The notes under the pieces were generated by a model. That model was not told the origin of the DNA, did no database searches, and saw only the letters and a program-made list of their open reading frames with translations. The position numbers were made by a program, and so were the translations under genes. From Brachynemurus nebulosus (Eukaryota; Arthropoda; Insecta; Neuroptera; Myrmeleontidae), in assembly GCA_035578155.1 (NCBI GenBank), contig JAPWDM010000001.1, positions 79,610,925 to 79,674,924 on the forward strand: DNA of 64,000 bases, given 5' to 3'. The number at the start of each line of letters is the position of its first letter. Positions within the stretch are counted from its first letter, which is position 1. Below, in pieces: positions 58,543 to 64,000 of the stretch.

Positions 58543-59860
58543 TATTCCTAGAACCAGAACCGGCCCGAACATCACGAGAGCAAACAGTAGGCAAAGAAAA
58601 AATAATAACTAATGTTATAAAAACTTATCCAAAATAGCGCCATATTGAACATCATTTTTCTCTCAGTGTCCGTTTTTTCTCTTAGCGTACACGGCATATA
58701 TCGCGTACACTTTATACACGATCGGGATTTTACACATGTAGTAAATCAGACATCTGTTAGTCTTGTAATTATGTCTTACCGACAACATAGATAAGTACAC
58801 TTGCAAAAAATAATAGTTATAATTGTGGTCACTAATTGTAAATTAATGAGCAGCGCTGGTGATAATTATGCAAATATACTTACTCTATGGATGATTTAGC
58901 TATGGTTTTCGACCCGCCAATTTCGGTTAATGAATTCACTTGTAAATCGGCAGCAATCGAAACAGTTCAGCGTAATTTTACTTATTCTCATTATTCATTT
59001 TAATTACTATAACTGAACAAATAAGATCAAATTTGTATTTTTTTGTTATTGTCTTTTGTGATATTGTACATAGTATTTAAATAAACAAGATTTTTTGTGA
59101 AGTACAGACAAGTTATTACAACGTATGTTCGTTTCGTCATGGTTCGTCGGTTTCTGCCATTCCGATAAACAAATGCTAGACTGTCATTACTGAATTATAA
59201 ATTACCGTAGTTTGGAGTGAAACGGAACGATTTTAAACTTTTTTATACCTTCTCATACCTTTTTTTATTTACTAGAGACTAGACGATAAAAAAATGGAAT
59301 GGTATTATTTGCGGTAGCTTATTCTTCATACTTACCATTTTAAAGATCCATTTTCTTTTTTATTTAGCTAGAAAATTGAAAAAAATTTGGCGTTTCTATT
59401 CATCTCGCACTTCGGGGTGTCGGGGATCGAATGACGGGTGATTAGGAATTTTAGACATGGCTGTCCAGTTTGTCTATAAAATGGTAGCAATAGCTGATGA
59501 ATTAATTTAGGAGGTAGGAGACTGAAAAAAACCAAAAAAAAAAACAAAACAAAACAAAAATGTGCATATATCGTAAACCTAACCTCTTCAATACAGACGT
59601 TCGACAAATAAAAAAACATTTGTGCGTATATGTCGCGGTTACACTACAATATATTTAACACAATTTTGTTGGTACTAACATCTCATGTATATTATGTATA
59701 ATAATAATGTATTTTATGCACATATCTGACTTTTATTGGAAGTTTGTTTCTACATATTTTATTTTTAACAAGCCTTCTAGAATACTCTTAAACTTATGCG
59801 ATATTAAACATCTTAAACAAAACGTCAAGTGTATTAAAATAAATATAAACTTATTTAATA
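58543..59860. other. Non-coding, nothing recognised
   Basis: No protein-like frame. An A/C-rich run (about 59524-59562, aaaacaaaacaaaac) is present. Confidence 0.5.
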
Positions 59861-59887
59861 ATAATAATAATTATAATAATAATAATC
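59861..59887. repeat. (AAT)n tract at the LINE 5' junction
   Basis: Nine trinucleotides, mostly aat, directly abut the first codons of the 5'-truncated LINE. It may be the target microsatellite or the 3' tail of an older LINE copy. Confidence 0.7.
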
Positions 59888-61225
59888 CCCAGTTCACAGT
59901 ATGCTCGGTCTACCTACCAGATTTCGACTGGAACGTCGAGGATTTGACCGAGCTTACATTACAGTTACCACATCCATTTTTGTTACTAGGAGATTTTAAT
60001 GCTCACAGCCCCATGTGGGGCTGTAGCACAAGAGACGCCCGTGGAAGACTCATAGAACGGTTTCTAGATGAGTCTGAAGCGGTCTTGTTGAATACCGGTC
60101 AAGGTACTTTCATTAACGCAAGAACCGGTGAGTTGTCGGCTATCGACTTATCACTCGGCTCACCGGTCATGGCACACCGTTATGAATGGACGCTGGCGTC
60201 TGATTCATACGGTAGTGACCATATCCCCATTATATTGAATAGTACCACGCCGATGACTCCACATTCGTCTTCGCCGAGATGGCGTCTCTGTCAGGCTAAC
60301 TGGGATATGTACGTTGATTCATGCCGTACACCCGAGCTGACTGGAGACGTAGAAGATGATGTGGAGCAAATGTCCTCCAGTGTCATTGAAGCAGCACATA
60401 AGAGTATACCAAAGTCGTCCAGCATTCCACCCAAACGTCAAGTACCATGGTGGAATGAAGTCGTGAGTGTAGCAGTTGCAGAGAAAAAGCGGGCGTACAA
60501 CGAACTCAGACGTCGCCCCACGCAGGAAAATGTGATAGCCTACAAGCGTGCACAAGCACGCTGTAAACGCACTATCAAAGAACAGAAGAGGCTATCATGG
60601 GAGCAATATGTTTCGGCCATTAATACCTCCACCACCACCTCAGAGGTATGGAGAAGAGTGAGGGCCATTACTGGGAAATATTCCCGTTCACCTATGCCCT
60701 CCCTTCTCGTCGTCGACGGTCGGAACATCACTGAACGTGCGGAAATAGCTAATTGCTTAGCTAAGCACTTTGAACGCGTCAGTGGCTCCCAGAATTATGA
60801 CCCGGACTTCCTGCGAATCAAGATCGAACACGAACAAAACGATCTTGATTTTTTCTCAGATGAATCCCTCCAGTATAACCAACCGTTTTCTATGCAAGAA
60901 TTACTGGAGGCGCTTCGGGGATCTGGGGACAACTCCCCTGGACCTGATGAGATCCCCTACGCCATGATCCGGAACCTACCTTATCCTGGTAAGTGTAGGT
61001 TGCTGGATCTGTACAACGAAATTTTTAGGCAAGGCGTTTACCCTCCGCAGTGGCGAGAAGCTACCATCATTCCGCTGCTAAAAGAGGGTAAAGATTCATC
61101 GCAACTAACTAGCTACCGTCCAATATCCTTGACTTGCTGTTTCAGCAAGGTATTGGAAAAAATGGTGAACAACCGTCTCGTCTGGTGGCTGGAATCCCAC
61201 AATCTTATACCTAAACATCAATGGG
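59888..61225 (+). pseudogene. LINE ORF2, endonuclease and start of RT
   Basis: The frame gives PQFTVCSVYLP, the AP-endonuclease motifs LLLGDFNAHSPMWG (59983-) and the S-D-H motif in SYGSDHIPI (60205-), then a linker. The first RT blocks are SPGPDEIPYAMI (60937-), IIPLLKEGKD and SYRPISLTCCFSKVLEK (61111-). A one-base shift at about 61221-61226 moves the rest into the next frame. Earlier endonuclease residues are missing at the 5' junction. Confidence 0.85.
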
Positions 61226-63265
61226 TTCCGCCGATACCATTCGACTACGGACCATCTTGTTCGCCTCGAGAATGCCATTCAAGACGCTTTTCTCCAACGA
61301 AAACACCTTGTGGCCGTGTTTTTCGATTTGGAGAAAGCTTATGATATGACCTGGAGGTATGGCATTCTCAAGAAGCTGCACGACTGGGGTTTAAGAGGTA
61401 ACCTCCCTCAGTTCGTAAAAAGTTTTCTGACTGACCGTTCTTTCCGTGTCCGGGTAGGTGACACTGAGTCTGAGGCCCACTCCCAGGAGAATGGTGTTCC
61501 TCAAGGCTCCACTATTAGTGTCACCTTGTTTTCCATCGCAGTCAGTCATATTGTAGCTTCAGCCCCAATTCGTCGTTGCTTGTACGTTGATGACCTCACC
61601 ATATTCTATGCAGCCGATTCCATCGAGGATATCCAACAACGGCTGCAACAAGGCATCAACGAAGTGGTGACTTCTGCAGAAGCTCTTGGTTTTCGATTTT
61701 CACCCCAAAAGACATCGGTGGTTCACTTCTGCAGAAAGCGCAACGCACATCCGGATCCTGTCCTCACCTTAAAAGGATCCAATCTCCAGTGCGTTGATAG
61801 CGTCAGGTTTCTAGGACTCATATTTGATAAACAACTTACGTGGCGCCCACACCTCCAAGCCTTAGCTGCGAGTTGTCGCAGGACAATCAACATGCTTAAG
61901 TGCTTGGCTGGTGCATCGTGGGGTGCGGGCAGGGAGTCGTTGCTTCGCCTGTATCAATCGCTAGTTCTGACTAGGATTGATTACGGCAGCATTGCTTACT
62001 CCTCCGCCCGGGCGTCTGCGCTTTTACTCCTAGATCCTGTTCACCATGCAGGCATACGACTGGCTACGGGAGCATTTCGAACGAGCCCTTCTATGAGCCT
62101 CTGCGTAGAGTCGGGTCTGCCTCCGCTGCGACTGAGACGTGAGCGTCTCTTGCTCAATTATGCAGCGGGAGTATATGCAACACCTACGCATATCAATTAC
62201 CCGACTCTATTCAGATACCGTTTACAGGGGCTCTACGGTCGACGTCCCACCATAAGTCGACCAGTGGCCGTTCGAACGCAGGAGTTATTAGAGAGTCTGC
62301 ACTTACAGTTCGCCAAGGTACTTCCCAAACGTCCTATGGAAGTACCTCCTTGGCTGATCCCTAACGTAAGGTGTCGTTTCGACCTGACTGGTCTCAACAA
62401 GGAGGAGATCAGTTCATTCGAATATCGATCCCGCTTCTACGAGATCATTAGCGAACTTGACTCTCTCTGCATATACACAGATGGTTCCAAAACAGCTACG
62501 GGTGTTGGAAGTGCCATCGTCATTCGTGACGATCCTCACGCTTGGACACTTCCTCCCCAGGCCACTGTGTATACTGCGGAATTATTTGCGATTTTGCAAG
62601 CCCTGCGTTTCTGTCAAACATCTGAAGACAGCGCATTCCTCATTTGTTCCGACTCGTTGAGCGCGTTGCAAGCGATCTGCCACTCTCATACCATCGATCC
62701 ACTGGTGCAGAACATCCGAACGTGTCTCTACATGCTCCGCCAAAAGTCTATCACCTTCTTTTGGATTCCCGGACATGTGGGGATACCTGGCAATGAACTC
62801 GCCGACCAGGCAGCACGTCATGCAGCCGAAGTCGGTGAGCCACAGGACATTGCCATACGCCCAGAGGATCTGAGAGTGTGCATTAGATCCGCGATCGATC
62901 AGAAATGGCAACGTGAGTGGAACAACCTCACGGCTAAGCTCAGACAGGTGAAACCTGAGGTCCGAAGAACTCCGGCACCTGTAAATCTGAGCCGGCGAGA
63001 GAGTGTGGCCCTGACGCGTTTACGCTTGGGCCACACGGCGTTAACACATCGTTATCTTCTCGCCGGTGAGGATCAGCCAAGGTGCGCCGCCTGCGGGACG
63101 GCGCTAACCGTGAGGCATATAGTTGAGGAATGTGTAACCTTTGAGCCACTGCGCCAGAGGTTGCAGCTCCCGAATAATGTAGCCGACGCATTAAGTTATG
63201 ATGCTGTCTCTGAAAGAAAGATGCTTGAATTTCTCCGAAATTCGCATCTTCTTCAGAGACTTTAG
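61222..63265 (+). pseudogene. LINE ORF2, RT core, RNase H and CCHC
   Basis: Continues the RT with AVFFDLEKAYDMTW (61310-), QENGVPQGSTISVTLF and the catalytic LYVDDLTIFY (61580-). From about 62467 an RNase H follows: CIYTDGSKTATGVGSA (D), TAELFAILQAL (E), LICSDSLSAL (D), WIPGHVGIPGNELADQAA (H, D), all active residues kept. Near the end a CCHC knuckle (C-A-A-C-G-T-A-L-T-V-R-H-I-V-E-E-C) follows. RNase H in ORF2 points to the I group. Only the one shift near 61223 separates this from an intact ORF2 C-terminal two thirds. Confidence 0.88.
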
Positions 63266-63443
63266 GGGCTTTACATCTCTAAATTTTATTGGAAGTCGTC
63301 TCTTGATTCTCCCCCGATATTTTAAACTTTTAATTCAGCTATGTTTTTAATTTATGTGTTAAAATGCTTTTGTGTTCGTCTTATTTATTAACCATACCCT
63401 GTTCCAGCTGGTCTGGCAGGGTACTTTTAGTATTGTCGTTATG

Positions 63444-63896
63444 CCACTAAGGGCCTTTTACACCCTTAGTGGTACTGTGTGTTATTTATACCTTGTTATT
63501 TGTTTTTGTTATTGTTTTTTAATGATATACCACCGAAGGCCTTTTACACCCGAGGTGGTACATCAATTGTTTTTACTATCTGTGATATTTTGTTATGCCG
63601 CTGTAGACCTGTTGTTATGGTTCTACAGCGGTATTGTTTTAATTCCTTATTGCTTCACTGGTCAGCCTGTGGATTCCCAGTGATGTAATAAGTATTGTCT
63701 GTGATTTTTTTACTGTGATATTTATCTGTGATACTTAGTGATTGTCTAGCCAGGTTTCTCCACTCCGAGGCCTTTTGCACCTCGGAGGGAGTCCCAGCGA
63801 TGGCCTCCAGGCCTTGGTGACCGGACGCTTTGTCTAGTACTTATCGTACCGTCACCAAGGTCTGTCCGCTCTTTTTAAGCCCTGGGATGGCAGGGC
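63444..63896 (+). other. 3' UTR with at least six hairpins
   Basis: Stems seen: ccactaaggg/cccttagtgg (63444-63472), accaccg..gg/cc..ggtggt (63529-63560), gccgctgtagac/gttctacagcgg (63596-63633), actccgagg/cctcggagg (63762-63788), ccttggtgac/gtcaccaagg (63812-63860) and gccctg/cagggc (63879-63896). Three share the loop cctttt(a/g)cac. Structured 3' ends are bound by the LINE RT in related systems (inference here). Apparent frames across this region are artefacts of the hairpins. Confidence 0.7.
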
Positions 63897-64000
63897 CCAT
63901 CGTTGGTTTTTACTTGTATATGTTTGTCCGTTGTCTATTGCATTTATGTGTTCCTGTCTATTTTGTGTATGTTTTTTTATTTTTACTGTTTATGGCGGCG

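Larger units (their letters stand above)
59888..64000 (+). mobile_element. I-type LINE, 5'-truncated
   Basis: Carries most of ORF2 (endonuclease, RT, RNase H, CCHC) and a long structured 3' UTR, and continues beyond the window edge or ends near it. GC content is visibly higher than in the surroundings. ORF1 and the endonuclease N-terminus are missing. Confidence 0.8.

Noticed and set aside
63372..63688. Hydrophobic frames in the 3' UTR of the LINE
   Set aside because: They overlap in two frames and run through hairpins; no conserved domain.

Overview
The window is AT-rich animal DNA, most likely from an insect or other arthropod. The evidence is its content: a BEL/Pao LTR element, an I-type LINE with RNase H, jockey/CR1-type LINE pieces, Penelope-like elements with GIY-YIG ends, a Helentron-type rolling-circle transposon, PIF/Harbinger genes, and piggyBac-, hAT- and pogo-like MITEs. 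I found no intact host gene, no rRNA and no functional tRNA. The window is best read as a nested transposon graveyard, with one probable host or mobile gene (SWIM zinc finger plus YqaJ nuclease) broken up by four insertions.

Layout. 1-4.9 kb: non-coding, with a 185-bp hairpin, a 20-bp minisatellite and a pogo-like MITE. 4.9-11.7 kb: a decayed Helentron whose reading frame runs basic N-terminal repeats, DUF6570-like region, HUH Rep, PIF1-like helicase, AP-type endonuclease and then a ubiquitin-specific-protease (USP) domain. 12.7-14.0 kb: a Harbinger remnant with the transposase first exon on + and a MADF protein on -. 14.3-16.6 kb: two MITEs and a (TA)n tract. 18.0-29.4 kb: the SWIM/YqaJ gene, interrupted by a complete 6.5-kb BEL/Pao element (TSD AAGGG), a hAT MITE and a 2.4-kb palindromic Penelope-like insertion (12-bp TSD). 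29.6-32.5 kb: a 2.9-kb non-autonomous Gypsy-like LTR element. 32.6-34.9 kb: a tRNA-like palindrome, a Penelope RT fragment, a DDE_Tnp_4 transposase pseudogene and a short interspersed family. 36.6-40.1 kb: a 1.5-kb foldback element and a 5'-truncated LINE. 42.9-57.1 kb: tandem-repeat-bearing HINE/DINE-like elements, another LINE split by one of them, and a deleted Penelope-like element. 58.3 kb: a second piggyBac-like MITE. 59.9-64 kb: a nearly intact I-type LINE whose 3' UTR holds at least six hairpins.

Most interesting points. (1) A USP-type deubiquitinase domain lies in the same reading frame as the Helentron endonuclease. (2) A Helentron-like non-autonomous element (52022-53832) sits inside a LINE codon run, so its empty site can be read directly: insertion within a run of T with no target duplication. 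(3) Hammerhead-ribozyme-like cores lie in the Penelope termini. (4) Many elements show only one to a few lesions, so activity may be recent, or some frameshifts at homopolymers may be assembly errors.
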